Position numbers and translations under genes: made by a program
The notes under the pieces: model-generated
What the model saw: the letters and a program-made list of their open reading frames with translations, nothing else
The model's database searches: none
What the model was told of the DNA's origin: nothing
Shown here: positions 1 to 6,507 of the stretch, one piece after another
How positions within the stretch are numbered: the stretch's first letter is position 1
Layout: every line of letters begins with the position of its first letter
Origin: Bacillota bacterium
GTDB lineage: Bacteria > Eremiobacterota > SpSt-956 > JAKJGF01
Assembly: GCA_029555925.1 (NCBI GenBank)
Contig: JAKPQU010000592.1
Span: 1 to 6,507, forward strand
DNA: 6,507 nucleotides
Reading direction: 5' to 3'

Positions 1-1162
1 CTTTGTATTTATCGGGGAAAAACTTCATATGCCCTTTTTGGACTGCTTCTATGGCCGGCCTTGCAAGATCTTTCATCTTACAGAACCATTGTTCTGAAAT
101 ATGAGGTTCTATAGACGTGTTACATCTGTAACATTTCCCGACACCATGCATATAAGGCTCAACCTTTACCAGGAAGCCTCCTGCTTTAAGATCGTCTATG
201 ATTTGTTTACGACATTCTTCTCTTGACATACCTTTATAAGGGCCTGCCTCAGCTGTCATTATACCTTTTTCATCAATAACCACTATTTGTTCCAGCTTAT
301 GACGGTTACCTACTTCAAAATCATTGGGATCATGGGCAGGAGTAATCTTTACTGCACCTGTTCCGAAAGACGGATCTACATATTCATCTCCTATAAGAGG
401 AATTTTTCTGTTCAGTATTGGAAGAACAAGCGTTTTTCCTGTAAGAGTTTTATATTTTTCATCATGTGGATGAACCGCTACTGCCGTATCTCCGAGCATT
501 GTTTCCGGCCTTGTTGTGGCAACTATTACTCCTCCGTCTCCTTCTAAAAAAGGATAGTTTATATGATAAAGATTTCCTTCTGTTTCTTCATGTAAAACCT
601 CAAGATCTGAAAGAGCTGTAAGGCATCGAGGGCACCAGTTAATTATATATTTGCCTCTGTATATAAGACCTTTATCAAAAAGTGCCTTGAAAGCTGTTTT
701 TACAGCCCTGGAACAGACAGAATCCATGGTAAATCTTTCACGGCTCCAGTCACAGGAAACGCCGAGCCTCTGAAGCTGATATACAATATTCCTTCCGTAT
801 TTTTCCTTCCATGCCCATACTCTTTTTAAGAATTCTTCTCTTCCCAGGTCTTTACGTGTGAGGCCTTCTTCTGCAATCTCTTTTTCTACTTTATTCTGTG
901 TGGCTATTCCTGCATGGTCTGTGCCGGGAATCCACAGGGCATTATAGCCCTGCATACGGCGAAAACGTATTATTATATCCTGTATTGTATTATCAAGGGC
1001 ATGTCCCATATGTAACGAACCTGTAACATTGGGAGGAGGGATAAGAATAGTAAAAGGCTTTTTATTTTTATCTACCGTTACTTTAAAATAATCCTTTTCC
1101 ATCCAGTGATTATAAAGTTTCTTTTCTATTTCATGTGGTTCATATACTGATTTTAGTTGCAT
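1..1162 (-). CDS. valS: Valyl-tRNA synthetase, N-terminal part (3' end outside window)
   Basis: Class I aminoacyl-tRNA synthetase that charges tRNA-Val with valine in the cytoplasm and hydrolyses mischarged Thr-tRNA-Val. The frame is open from the ATG at 1162 to the window edge: 387 codons plus one base, of roughly 870-900 usual for the family. The HIGH signature is HMGH at residues 51-54, within PPPNVTGSLHMGH. The CP1 editing domain is recognisable from TTRPETMLGDTAVAVHP (216-232) and GTGAVKITPAHDPNDFEVG (267-285). Cysteine pairs CPRC (177-180) and CYRC (344-347) sit where Val/Ile enzymes carry possible metal ligands. KMSKS, the anticodon-binding domain and the C-terminal coiled coil lie beyond the edge. 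The start is backed by an AAGGA about 11 nt upstream and by a normal N-terminus. No clear promoter is visible; the gap to the upstream HD-GYP gene is filled by a heptamer array, so either read-through or a promoter inside the array is possible. No T-box leader is seen. Confidence 0.97.
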   Translation of the reverse strand, partial: MQLKSVYEPHEIEKKLYNHWMEKDYFKVTVDKNKKPFTILIPPPNVTGSLHMGHALDNTIQDIIIRFRRMQGYNALWIPGTDHAGIATQNKVEKEIAEEGLTRKDLGREEFLKRVWAWKEKYGRNIVYQLQRLGVSCDWSRERFTMDSVCSRAVKTAFKALFDKGLIYRGKYIINWCPRCLTALSDLEVLHEETEGNLYHINYPFLEGDGGVIVATTRPETMLGDTAVAVHPHDEKYKTLTGKTLVLPILNRKIPLIGDEYVDPSFGTGAVKITPAHDPNDFEVGNRHKLEQIVVIDEKGIMTAEAGPYKGMSREECRKQIIDDLKAGGFLVKVEPYMHGVGKCYRCNTSIEPHISEQWFCKMKDLARPAIEAVQKGHMKFFPDKYK

Positions 1163-1198
1163 ATAAATGTACGTCCTTTTTTATTTTTTTGTTTGCTT

Positions 1199-1359
1199 CG
1201 TAACGGGTGATGTGTGATATGAAAATCGTGACGCGTTATGTGTTACGCGTTACGCGTAAGTTTCACCCTTCACTCTTCACTTTTCGCGACTCGCGACTCA
1301 CGACTCACGATTTCTTTTTCACCCTTCACCCTTCACGACTCACTTTTCACTCTTCACAT
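1199..1359. repeat. Array of 23 degenerate heptamers in one 7-bp register
   Basis: The interval is exactly 161 bp and divides into 23 consecutive 7-mers without a register slip. Block 1 (1199-1261, nine words) is variations on CGTTACG, for example CGTAACG, CGTGACG and TGTTACG. Block 2 (1262-1359, fourteen words) is variations on TTCACYC and CTCACGA, for example TTCACCC (1262, 1318, 1325), TTCACTC (1269, 1346) and CTCACGA (1297, 1304). Only one or two words per block, such as TGAAAAT (1220) and TTTCTTT (1311), stray far from the theme. The array fills most of the gap between valS and the HD-GYP gene and its right end enters the last codon and stop of that gene. It has no spacers, so it is not a CRISPR. 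It resembles in style the heptanucleotide STRR repeats known from cyanobacteria, but the words differ. Function is unknown. Confidence 0.93.
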
Positions 1360-3297
1360 TCTGAAGAATGAATTTTTTCTCATCATCTTTTCAAAGGCCA
1401 TAAAAATATCCATCCCTACCTGAGCAGGTGCAAATTTAGCCATTTTTTCAAGTGCCACTTCCGGAGAAAATCCTTTACGATAGGGCTTGTCAGTGGTCAT
1501 TGCGTCATAGGTATCGGATACCGCCACTATTCTTGCTCCGAGAGGAATTTTTTCTCCTTTAAGGCCGCCGGGGTAGCCGGTACCATCAAATTTTTCATGA
1601 TGAAATTTTACTATCTCTGTAAGATCACTCAGAATATTTACCTTCTGTATTATCTTTGCACCTTCAGTAACATGAGATTTTATTATGGCAAACTCATCAT
1701 CTGTCAGTCCTTCTGGTTTAAATAATATTCTGTCAGGTATACCTATTTTCCCTATATCATGCAGCAAAGCTCCCCTTCTTATAAGCTCTGTCTGTTCATC
1801 ATTCAGGCCAAGATCTCCTGCAAGCGCTACAGCATATTTACATACCCTTTTAGAATGTTCTCTTGTATAATTATCCTTGGCATCCAGGGCTTCTGCAAGG
1901 GTAGTAATAGTATCTTCAACACTGTTTTCGAGTTTTGTATATGCATCTGCCAGTTCTTCGTTTTTATTTCCGAGTTCTATAAAGAGTTCTGCCGTTGCAA
2001 TAGCAGATGCTGCTATACCTGCAAGTATAGAAAGGGTTCTCTGATCATCATCACTGAATCTGTCTCCTGTAAGTTTATTACATAATATAATGACTCCTTT
2101 ATTTTCTCCCTTGTTATTCATCGGTACACAGAGGATATTCTGAACCCTTTCCGGACATCTGGCAAAATAAGAGAAACGGGGATCATTGTCACTTTTGGAC
2201 AGCGATACAGGTTCTCCTTTTAAAGCAACAGTTCCCAGTATACCCTCTCCGTATCTGGAGGTGAATATCTGTTCCGATACAGGTGAAAGATTATATCTTT
2301 CATAAACCCTTAATTCTCCTGATGTTGTTTTTAAAAGTGTGGCTCCGACTCTTGCTTCACACTCTTCTGCGGCTTTTATCATAATAAGAGGAAGCAATTT
2401 CTTTATGTCTACTTCTGATACTATTTCCTGGATAATTTCATGTATGCCATGAAATTCTCTCTGTTTTCTTCTAAAATTTTCTTCCATATTTATATATTTC
2501 TGTAATTCTTTGCTCTGAGCCTGATACTTTCTTGTTATGTCTTCCAGTCTTTTCGGAGTTTCATCTACCACTATATGAGTAGATGACATAGGGGATAACA
2601 TTTTGGATATTGTTCCCACCAGGAATCCGCTTAATCCGAGTAAGGCAGTGAAAGGAATTATTGACTTAAATGGATCTTTTATGGCTTCAGCACCGTAAAA
2701 TCCAAGAAGATTTGAAAAGAGAAATATTATAACAGCACTGAATACTGTAATCCCCAGAGAGTAAGAAAAACCGAACTGCGTTGCTATGTGTACTACAGGG
2801 AGAATATACATAAGAATAAAAGGACTTGATATACCGCCTGTCCAGAATATAAATAGAGTGGCCAGTAAAAAATCTGCAGAAGCAAAAATAATACTGTACA
2901 CAGGATTATAGGGTAAACTTTTTGTGAGTACTATAGCAGTAATGATATACAGGAGAGCCAGTATTCCTGCATTAAATATATTCTTGTAATTATAAAAAGG
3001 CGCAAATTCACTTTTTATGCAATCTTCTTCGGCAAGATATTTTATAAATTTATCTTTATTAATAATTTTTTCATTATTTACAGTCTTTATTCCTCCGGCA
3101 GTTTCCAGCTTTTTTACATAGGAGTCAATTTTTTTCGTTATAGCAGGGGAGGTAGAAAAATAAGCATTAAGCTTTTTCATACCTATTTCCGAAGAACGGC
3201 CTCCAGGAATCTGGGTAAAATAAAATATTATAGCTACCAGAAAAATTATGACCCTTACTATATTTGTTGTCATCTCAAAATCTATTTTATTTCTCAT
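1354..3297 (-). CDS. Membrane-anchored GAF and HD-GYP domain protein, putative c-di-GMP phosphodiesterase
   Basis: A 647-residue signalling protein likely to hydrolyse cyclic di-GMP (or a related dinucleotide) in response to a membrane or cytoplasmic signal. Residues 12-30 are a first membrane helix, about 31-105 a soluble, probably extracytoplasmic stretch, and about 106-232 contain some five further hydrophobic helices. A coiled-coil-like linker (about 245-290) leads into a GAF domain (about 283-440), followed by the HD-GYP domain (about 455-636). Catalytic signatures are intact: H481, HD at 513-514 in HDIGKIGIPD, H542, HH at 566-567, GYP at 574-576, D595 and PYR at 605-607. The ATG at 3297 has AGAGGAAG about 8 nt upstream. 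Its mRNA probably starts within the preceding 337-bp gap. The last residues FFRM and the TGA stop run into the 7-bp repeat array, so the extreme C-terminus may have been altered by it. The phosphodiesterase activity is inferred from family; the ligand of the sensor part is not recognisable. Confidence 0.93.
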   Translation of the reverse strand: MRNKIDFEMTTNIVRVIIFLVAIIFYFTQIPGGRSSEIGMKKLNAYFSTSPAITKKIDSYVKKLETAGGIKTVNNEKIINKDKFIKYLAEEDCIKSEFAPFYNYKNIFNAGILALLYIITAIVLTKSLPYNPVYSIIFASADFLLATLFIFWTGGISSPFILMYILPVVHIATQFGFSYSLGITVFSAVIIFLFSNLLGFYGAEAIKDPFKSIIPFTALLGLSGFLVGTISKMLSPMSSTHIVVDETPKRLEDITRKYQAQSKELQKYINMEENFRRKQREFHGIHEIIQEIVSEVDIKKLLPLIMIKAAEECEARVGATLLKTTSGELRVYERYNLSPVSEQIFTSRYGEGILGTVALKGEPVSLSKSDNDPRFSYFARCPERVQNILCVPMNNKGENKGVIILCNKLTGDRFSDDDQRTLSILAGIAASAIATAELFIELGNKNEELADAYTKLENSVEDTITTLAEALDAKDNYTREHSKRVCKYAVALAGDLGLNDEQTELIRRGALLHDIGKIGIPDRILFKPEGLTDDEFAIIKSHVTEGAKIIQKVNILSDLTEIVKFHHEKFDGTGYPGGLKGEKIPLGARIVAVSDTYDAMTTDKPYRKGFSPEVALEKMAKFAPAQVGMDIFMAFEKMMRKNSFFRM

Positions 3298-3323
3298 AAA
3301 TCATACTTCCTCTACAATCTTTT

Positions 3324-3438
3324 TAAGCTTTCAGCAGTTAGCTCTCAGCTCTCAGTTAAAGCTTACGAATACAGAAAACTAAATTGTTATGTAATTCCCG
3401 TAAAAGCTGACTGCTGATAACTGAGACCTGATAGCTGA
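3324..3438. repeat. Inverted repeat made of two 5-heptamer arms (CTGA words)
   Basis: Left arm 3324-3358 and right arm 3404-3438 are each 35 bp, or five 7-mers. On the plus strand the right arm reads as words of form NNNCTGA (AAGCTGA, CTGCTGA, TAACTGA, GACCTGA, TAGCTGA); the left arm carries the same kind of words on the minus strand (TAACTGA, GAGCTGA, CTGCTGA). The segments 3338-3358 and 3418-3438 are reverse complements at 18 of 21 positions, and an inner stem is possible between 3360-3367 and 3399-3408 with a 2-nt bulge. The element starts 27 bp upstream of the HD-GYP start codon and would lie in its mRNA leader if the promoter called at 3452-3481 is real. The word family differs from that of the array at 1199-1359 but the 7-bp periodicity is the same. 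Function is unknown. Confidence 0.85.
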
Positions 3439-3451
3439 TGTATAATTACCG

Positions 3452-3481
3452 ATTATAACATAGAGGACCAGTTAAAAACAA
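3452..3481 (-). promoter_or_regulatory. Candidate extended -10 promoter for the HD-GYP gene
   Basis: On the minus strand 3460-3452 reads TGTTATAAT, a perfect -10 hexamer with the TGn extension. An upstream TTGTTT at 3481-3476 is a weak -35 match with an 18-nt spacer. Transcription would begin near 3445 and give a leader of about 150 nt that includes the inverted heptamer repeat. The site lies after the clpX terminator candidate and before the next gene, which is where a promoter is expected. It is called from the motif and its position only; AT-rich DNA yields such matches by chance. Confidence 0.45.
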
Positions 3482-3493
3482 CCCCTGGAATCT

Positions 3494-3543
3494 AAAAACA
3501 GAATAGAGAAGATTTTATTCATAATATAACCCTCTATTCTGTT
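3494..3543 (-). terminator. Candidate intrinsic terminator of the tig-clpP-clpX operon
   Basis: Positions 3497-3508 and 3532-3543 form a perfect 12-bp inverted repeat (AACAGAATAGAG and its complement) with a 23-nt loop. Read on the minus strand, the 3' arm runs into a stretch of five T (3498-3494). It lies about 90 nt past the clpX stop and before the promoter candidate of the next gene. The stem has only four GC pairs and the loop is long, so termination may be weak; a protein-binding dyad is the main alternative. Confidence 0.45.
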
Positions 3544-3634
3544 CTATAATTTAAAACTACAGAAATGCTCATTTTTAACGCCGTAAGATAAAGCTTTAGA
3601 TAAAACGTATAAAAAGACAATTTATCCAAATAAT
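3544..3634. other. Non-coding stretch after clpX with no recognised element
   Basis: This is the part of the 337-bp gap nearest the clpX stop codon. It is strongly AT-rich. Apart from a short palindrome (TAAAGCTTTA at 3589-3598) and a 7-bp direct repeat AGATAAA (3586 and 3598), nothing is seen, and both could be chance. It is probably the 3' untranslated region of the clp operon. Confidence 0.5.
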
Positions 3635-4909
3635 TTATGCAGTTTTCTCTCTCTTACCTTCTTCGATAGATTCATATATCGGTTCTATCCTGTCTGTTAT
3701 TACTTTTTCTGTAATAAGTACCTTCTGGATAGAGGCTTGAGAGGGAATTTCATACATTATATCAAGCATTACATCTTCCAGGATAGTTCTCAGAGCCCTT
3801 GCCCCTGTCTTGCGTTTTTTTGCCTCTTTTGCTATGGCAGTAATGGCTTCCGGAGCAAATACAAGTTCAACGCCATCCATATAAAATATTTTCTCATACT
3901 GCTTGATGAGGGCATTTCGTGGGAGAGTCAGAATTTTCCCGAGTGCTTCTTCATCCAGGGGATGAAGGGTTGCTATAATAGGCAATCTTCCTATAAATTC
4001 CGGTATCATTCCGAATTTAAGAAGATCTTCCTGAAGAACATGGTTTAATATTTCACCCATTTTCTTTTCTTTTTTCGCTTTTGTATCTATTTTTGCACGA
4101 AATCCCATGGCTTTAGTGCTTATACGGGATTCTATTATTTTATCTAGGCCGTCAAAAGAACCGCCGCAGATAAATAATATATTTGTTGTATTTATCTGTA
4201 TAAATTCTTGATGGGGATGTTTTCTTCCACCCTGGGGAGGAACATTTACTGTTTCTCCTTCTAAAATCCTGAGCAATGCCTGCTGTACCCCTTCCCCTGA
4301 AACATCTCTTGTTATGGAAGGGTTTTCTGATTTTCTTGCTATTTTATCTATTTCATCTATATAGATAATACCTTTTTCTGCTTTTTTAATATCATAATCT
4401 GCCGCCTGTATGAGTCTGAGAAGTATATTTTCTACATCTTCTCCTACATAACCTGCTTCGGTCAGAGAGGTAGCGTCTGAGATTGCTATGGGAACATCGA
4501 GTATTTTCGCAAGAGTCTGGGCCAGATATGTTTTCCCGCAGCCTGTAGGGCCTATCATAAGGATATTACTTTTCTGAAGTTCTACATCATCTGCCTGAAG
4601 TTTGGTATTTATCCTTTTATAATGATTATATACTGCTACGGAGAGAACTTTTTTTGCTTTATCCTGTCCTATAACATACTGGTTGAAAATGGTATTTATA
4701 TCTTTAGGTTTTGGTAATCCGCGAAAACGAAAACTTTTTTCGACTCTTTTACCGAGTTCTTCTTCTATAATATCATTACAGAGTTCTATACATTCATCAC
4801 ATATATAAACGCCAGGGCCTGCTATCAATTTTCTGACCTGCTGGTGACTTTTACTACAAAAGGAACATTTAACCGGTTTAGTATCGTCTCCAAATTTAAA
4901 CAATGTCAT
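3635..4909 (-). CDS. clpX: ClpX, ATP-dependent unfoldase subunit of ClpXP
   Basis: Hexameric AAA+ ATPase that recognises, unfolds and feeds substrates into ClpP in the cytoplasm. At 424 residues it is full length. The N-terminal zinc-binding domain has C15, C18, C37 and C40 in two CxxC pairs. The ATPase module shows Walker A GPTGCGKT (120-127), pore loop GYVG (153-156), Walker B ending in D185-E186, the RKH loop (229-231), an arginine finger in FIGRLP (R308) and a sensor-2 arginine in GARALR (R371). The ClpP-docking tripeptide, IGF in E. coli, reads MGF here (268-270), a conservative change, so partnership with the adjacent ClpP is expected. The ATG has AAGGA 5 nt upstream. The gene starts 33 bp after clpP ends, consistent with one mRNA; no separate promoter is apparent in that gap. 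The gene looks intact and ordinary. Confidence 0.99.
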   Translation of the reverse strand: MTLFKFGDDTKPVKCSFCSKSHQQVRKLIAGPGVYICDECIELCNDIIEEELGKRVEKSFRFRGLPKPKDINTIFNQYVIGQDKAKKVLSVAVYNHYKRINTKLQADDVELQKSNILMIGPTGCGKTYLAQTLAKILDVPIAISDATSLTEAGYVGEDVENILLRLIQAADYDIKKAEKGIIYIDEIDKIARKSENPSITRDVSGEGVQQALLRILEGETVNVPPQGGRKHPHQEFIQINTTNILFICGGSFDGLDKIIESRISTKAMGFRAKIDTKAKKEKKMGEILNHVLQEDLLKFGMIPEFIGRLPIIATLHPLDEEALGKILTLPRNALIKQYEKIFYMDGVELVFAPEAITAIAKEAKKRKTGARALRTILEDVMLDIMYEIPSQASIQKVLITEKVITDRIEPIYESIEEGKREKTA

Positions 4910-4942
4910 TCACTTCCTTACTTGAGCAAATTGAGGGCAGGT

Positions 4943-5566
4943 TTATCGTGTATTTTTGCTGATTATTTTATCTATAATACCGTATTCTCTTGCTTCGTCG
5001 GGAGACATGTAGTAATCTCTCTCTGTATCATGTTTTATCTTATCTATAGGTTTACCTGTATGATGGGCAAGTATTTCATTCATGATACGTCTTGTTCTCA
5101 TAATTTCCTGGGCATGTATGTCTATATCCGTTGCCTGTCCTCCCAGCCCTCTTATCCATGGCTGGTGTATAAGGATTCTGGAGTAGGGAAGAGCATAACG
5201 TTTTCCTGCTGTGCCGCCTGCAAGTAAAATGGCGGCAGCACTTGCAGCAAGTCCCATACAAATAGTTGACACATCAGGTTTTACCAGTTGCATACAGTCA
5301 TAAATAGCCAGACCTGATGTAGTAGAACCTCCGGGACTGTTAATATATAAATCTATATCTTTATCGGCATCGTCTTTTTCCAGGAACAGGAGCTGAGCAA
5401 TAATGAGATTGGCTGATACGTCGTCTATGGGGCTTCCTATAAAAATTATTCTCTCTTTTAACAGACGGGAATATATATCGTAAGACCTTTCACCTCTGGG
5501 TGTCTGTTCAACAACCATAGGCACAAGATAAGAGGCATTTATATTATTCTCTTCGTAATTATTCAC
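4943..5566 (-). CDS. clpP: ClpP, proteolytic subunit of the ATP-dependent Clp protease
   Basis: Serine peptidase forming the two-ring barrel that degrades substrates threaded in by ClpX. The 207-residue length is typical. The catalytic triad is S109 in GLAASA, H134 in ILIHQP and D184 in TERD; spacings match E. coli ClpP (25, then 50 versus 49, with one extra residue in the loop after H134). The Gly-rich oxyanion region NSPGG is at 76-80. Translation begins at GTG (5566), selected because GGAGGT lies 9 nt upstream and no ATG is available before residue 17. The stretch before YLVPMVVEQ is about 11 residues longer than mature E. coli ClpP and lies where that enzyme has its propeptide, so N-terminal processing is possible. 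The gene follows tig by 23 bp and precedes clpX by 33 bp, as part of one operon. Confidence 0.99.
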   Translation of the reverse strand: MNNYEENNINASYLVPMVVEQTPRGERSYDIYSRLLKERIIFIGSPIDDVSANLIIAQLLFLEKDDADKDIDLYINSPGGSTTSGLAIYDCMQLVKPDVSTICMGLAASAAAILLAGGTAGKRYALPYSRILIHQPWIRGLGGQATDIDIHAQEIMRTRRIMNEILAHHTGKPIDKIKHDTERDYYMSPDEAREYGIIDKIISKNTR

Positions 5567-5575
5567 TGTTTTTTT

Positions 5576-5581
5576 ACCTCC
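5576..5581 (-). promoter_or_regulatory. Shine-Dalgarno deciding the clpP GTG start
   Basis: GGAGGT on the minus strand, 9 nt ahead of the GTG at 5566. This near-perfect anti-16S match supports the GTG rather than the internal ATG at codon 17, whose use would delete N-terminal residues next to the conserved [13 protein letters not shown] segment. Confidence 0.8.
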
Positions 5582-5589
5582 AATATTAG

Positions 5590-6507
5590 CTAATTTTCTA
5601 TGACATTGACACTGGTGAGGAGAAAATCTATAATTTTCTGTTTTCTCATCTGAATCTTCATATAATCTTCAAAGTCCCTTTTATCAAGGTTTTTATTGCC
5701 TCTGCCTTTATCTTTGAAGAATTCAAGTTTTCTCACAGCATCCTTTACTTCTTCCTCCGGTATATGTATCTGTTCACTGGTACCTATAGAATCAATGATT
5801 AGATCTACTTTTATAGCTCTTGTAGCTTCTTTTTTAAGTTTTTCAACATATTCTTCTTTTGTAATACCTGACTGCTTTAAATAAGCATCAAGAGAAGAAT
5901 GACTTTGAGACAGCTGTACTATATGACTGTTCATAAGGTTCGTTACTTTTGTATTTAACAGATATAAAGGTATTTCAATGGCACAGTCTTTTTCTATAGC
6001 TTCAACCAGTTTATTAAATAGGCTCTCTTTTATATAGCTTTTTTTCTTATCATCAAGAATATGTTCCCACTCTTTTTTGAAATTTTCCTTCAGGTCATCA
6101 ATACTTTTATACTGAGTATTTTTCTGGAGGAACTCATCTGTAAGTTCAGGCAGATGAACTTCCATAATAGAATTTAAGCTGACTTCATAAGAAATCTTCT
6201 TCCCATCTTCCGTAATGGTAAATTCTCTTGTTTCATCTACCTTCATACCTTCTATTTCCTTCATTATGGAAGGCTCTATAGAATGTTCTTTGAAGAAAGT
6301 CCTTTTTCTGTTTGTATCTCCTTTAACTTCCTTCCCTTCAGAGTCGATTTCGGTAGTATTCATCGTGAAATCTACAAAATCTCCTGTCTGAAGGCCTCTA
6401 TCTTTTACTTCTTTTGTTTCTGCGAACTGAGTTTTGAAAACTTCAAGACTTTCTTCTACCTGTTTCTCATTGATATTATATTTATCTTTTTCTATTTCTA
6501 TTTGAAT
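5590..6507 (-). CDS. tig: Trigger factor, middle and C-terminal part (5' end outside window)
   Basis: Ribosome-associated chaperone that shields nascent chains. The frame is open from the window edge: 305 residues are visible, and the first, reading [20 protein letters not shown], matches the segment just after the N-terminal ribosome-binding domain, so roughly 115 residues are missing. An internal ATG at 6363 is not the start, because the homologous frame continues upstream without a stop. Residues about 42-117 occupy the PPIase position (from GDFVDF to IMEVHLPEL) and are followed by the helical C-terminal chaperone arms, beginning LPELTDEFL. The PPIase part lacks the usual GFEDGI-like motif and the FPEEYHAENLKGK-like flap, so isomerase activity is doubtful. 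The TAG stop is 23 bp before clpP, the standard tig-clpP arrangement. A SurA-like chaperone is a less likely alternative given gene order and the C-terminal match. Confidence 0.93.
   Translation of the reverse strand: MQIEIEKDKYNINEKQVEESLEVFKTQFAETKEVKDRGLQTGDFVDFTMNTTEIDSEGKEVKGDTNRKRTFFKEHSIEPSIMKEIEGMKVDETREFTITEDGKKISYEVSLNSIMEVHLPELTDEFLQKNTQYKSIDDLKENFKKEWEHILDDKKKSYIKESLFNKLVEAIEKDCAIEIPLYLLNTKVTNLMNSHIVQLSQSHSSLDAYLKQSGITKEEYVEKLKKEATRAIKVDLIIDSIGTSEQIHIPEEEVKDAVRKLEFFKDKGRGNKNLDKRDFEDYMKIQMRKQKIIDFLLTSVNVIEN

Noticed and set aside
287..547. Plus-strand 86-codon ORF antisense to valS
   Set aside because: It lies opposite the ValRS editing domain, whose frame is uninterrupted, and shows no family features.
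1163..1353. T-box or other riboswitch leader for valS
   Set aside because: The whole gap is the heptamer array plus an A-rich stretch; no T-box consensus or antiterminator/terminator pair was seen.
1199..1359. CRISPR array
   Set aside because: Units are 7 bp and directly adjacent, with no spacers, no repeat of CRISPR length and no cas genes nearby.
1238..1423. Plus-strand 61-codon ORF rich in SFTLH-like repeats
   Set aside because: Its repetitive sequence is simply the 7-bp array read as 21-nt units, and it runs antisense into the HD-GYP C-terminus. No ribosome site or homology is visible.
3586..3604. Palindrome TAAAGCTTTA and direct repeat AGATAAA after clpX
   Set aside because: Too short and AT-rich to separate from chance, and no T-run follows to make it a terminator.
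4844..5227. Plus-strand 127-codon ORF across the clpX-clpP junction
   Set aside because: Antisense to the ends of two well-conserved genes with no recognisable domain; the Cys/Phe-rich composition is typical of a reverse-strand shadow.
5076..5261. Minus-strand 61-codon ORF inside clpP
   Set aside because: It is an alternate frame of clpP, which has an intact catalytic triad and full length; the ORF is a shadow.
1..6507. Transposase, integrase, tRNA or phage-defence genes that would mark a mobile island
   Set aside because: None is present; apart from the two repeat clusters the window is a conventional chromosomal housekeeping region.

Overview
The window is a piece of AT-rich bacterial chromosome with all recognisable genes on the minus strand. 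Read in the direction of transcription (from the right edge to the left) the order is tig (5' end outside the window), clpP, clpX, a membrane-bound GAF/HD-GYP signalling gene, and valS (3' end outside the window). The three-gene order tig-clpP-clpX is a classic bacterial protein-quality-control cluster. The gene content does not allow a genus or phylum to be named. The low GC, the c-di-GMP-type HD-GYP protein and the heptamer repeats between genes would suit an uncultured environmental, probably Gram-negative, lineage, but that is inference.

Region by region: 5590-6507 holds the middle and C-terminal parts of trigger factor. 4943-5566 is ClpP, read from a GTG start behind a strong Shine-Dalgarno. 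3635-4909 is ClpX. The gaps are only 23 and 33 bp, so these three are almost certainly one operon: a ribosome-associated chaperone followed by the peptidase and unfoldase halves of the ClpXP protease. 3298-3634 is a 337-bp non-coding interval. In transcription order it carries a candidate terminator for the clp operon, a candidate extended -10 promoter, and an inverted repeat built from 7-bp words that would lie in the leader of the next mRNA. 1354-3297 is the HD-GYP protein. 1163-1353 is almost wholly filled by an array of degenerate 7-bp words. 1-1162 is the N-terminal 387 codons of valyl-tRNA synthetase.

The core genes are ordinary housekeeping genes. The unusual signal is between them. 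Two intergenic clusters, one on each side of the HD-GYP gene, are composed of degenerate heptanucleotide words that keep strict 7-bp register. One is 23 consecutive heptamers in two word families, and its first copy supplies the stop codon of the HD-GYP gene. The other is two 5-heptamer arms in opposite orientation that can form a long hairpin. Secondary points are a trigger factor whose PPIase domain looks degenerate and an unassigned membrane sensor on the HD-GYP protein.
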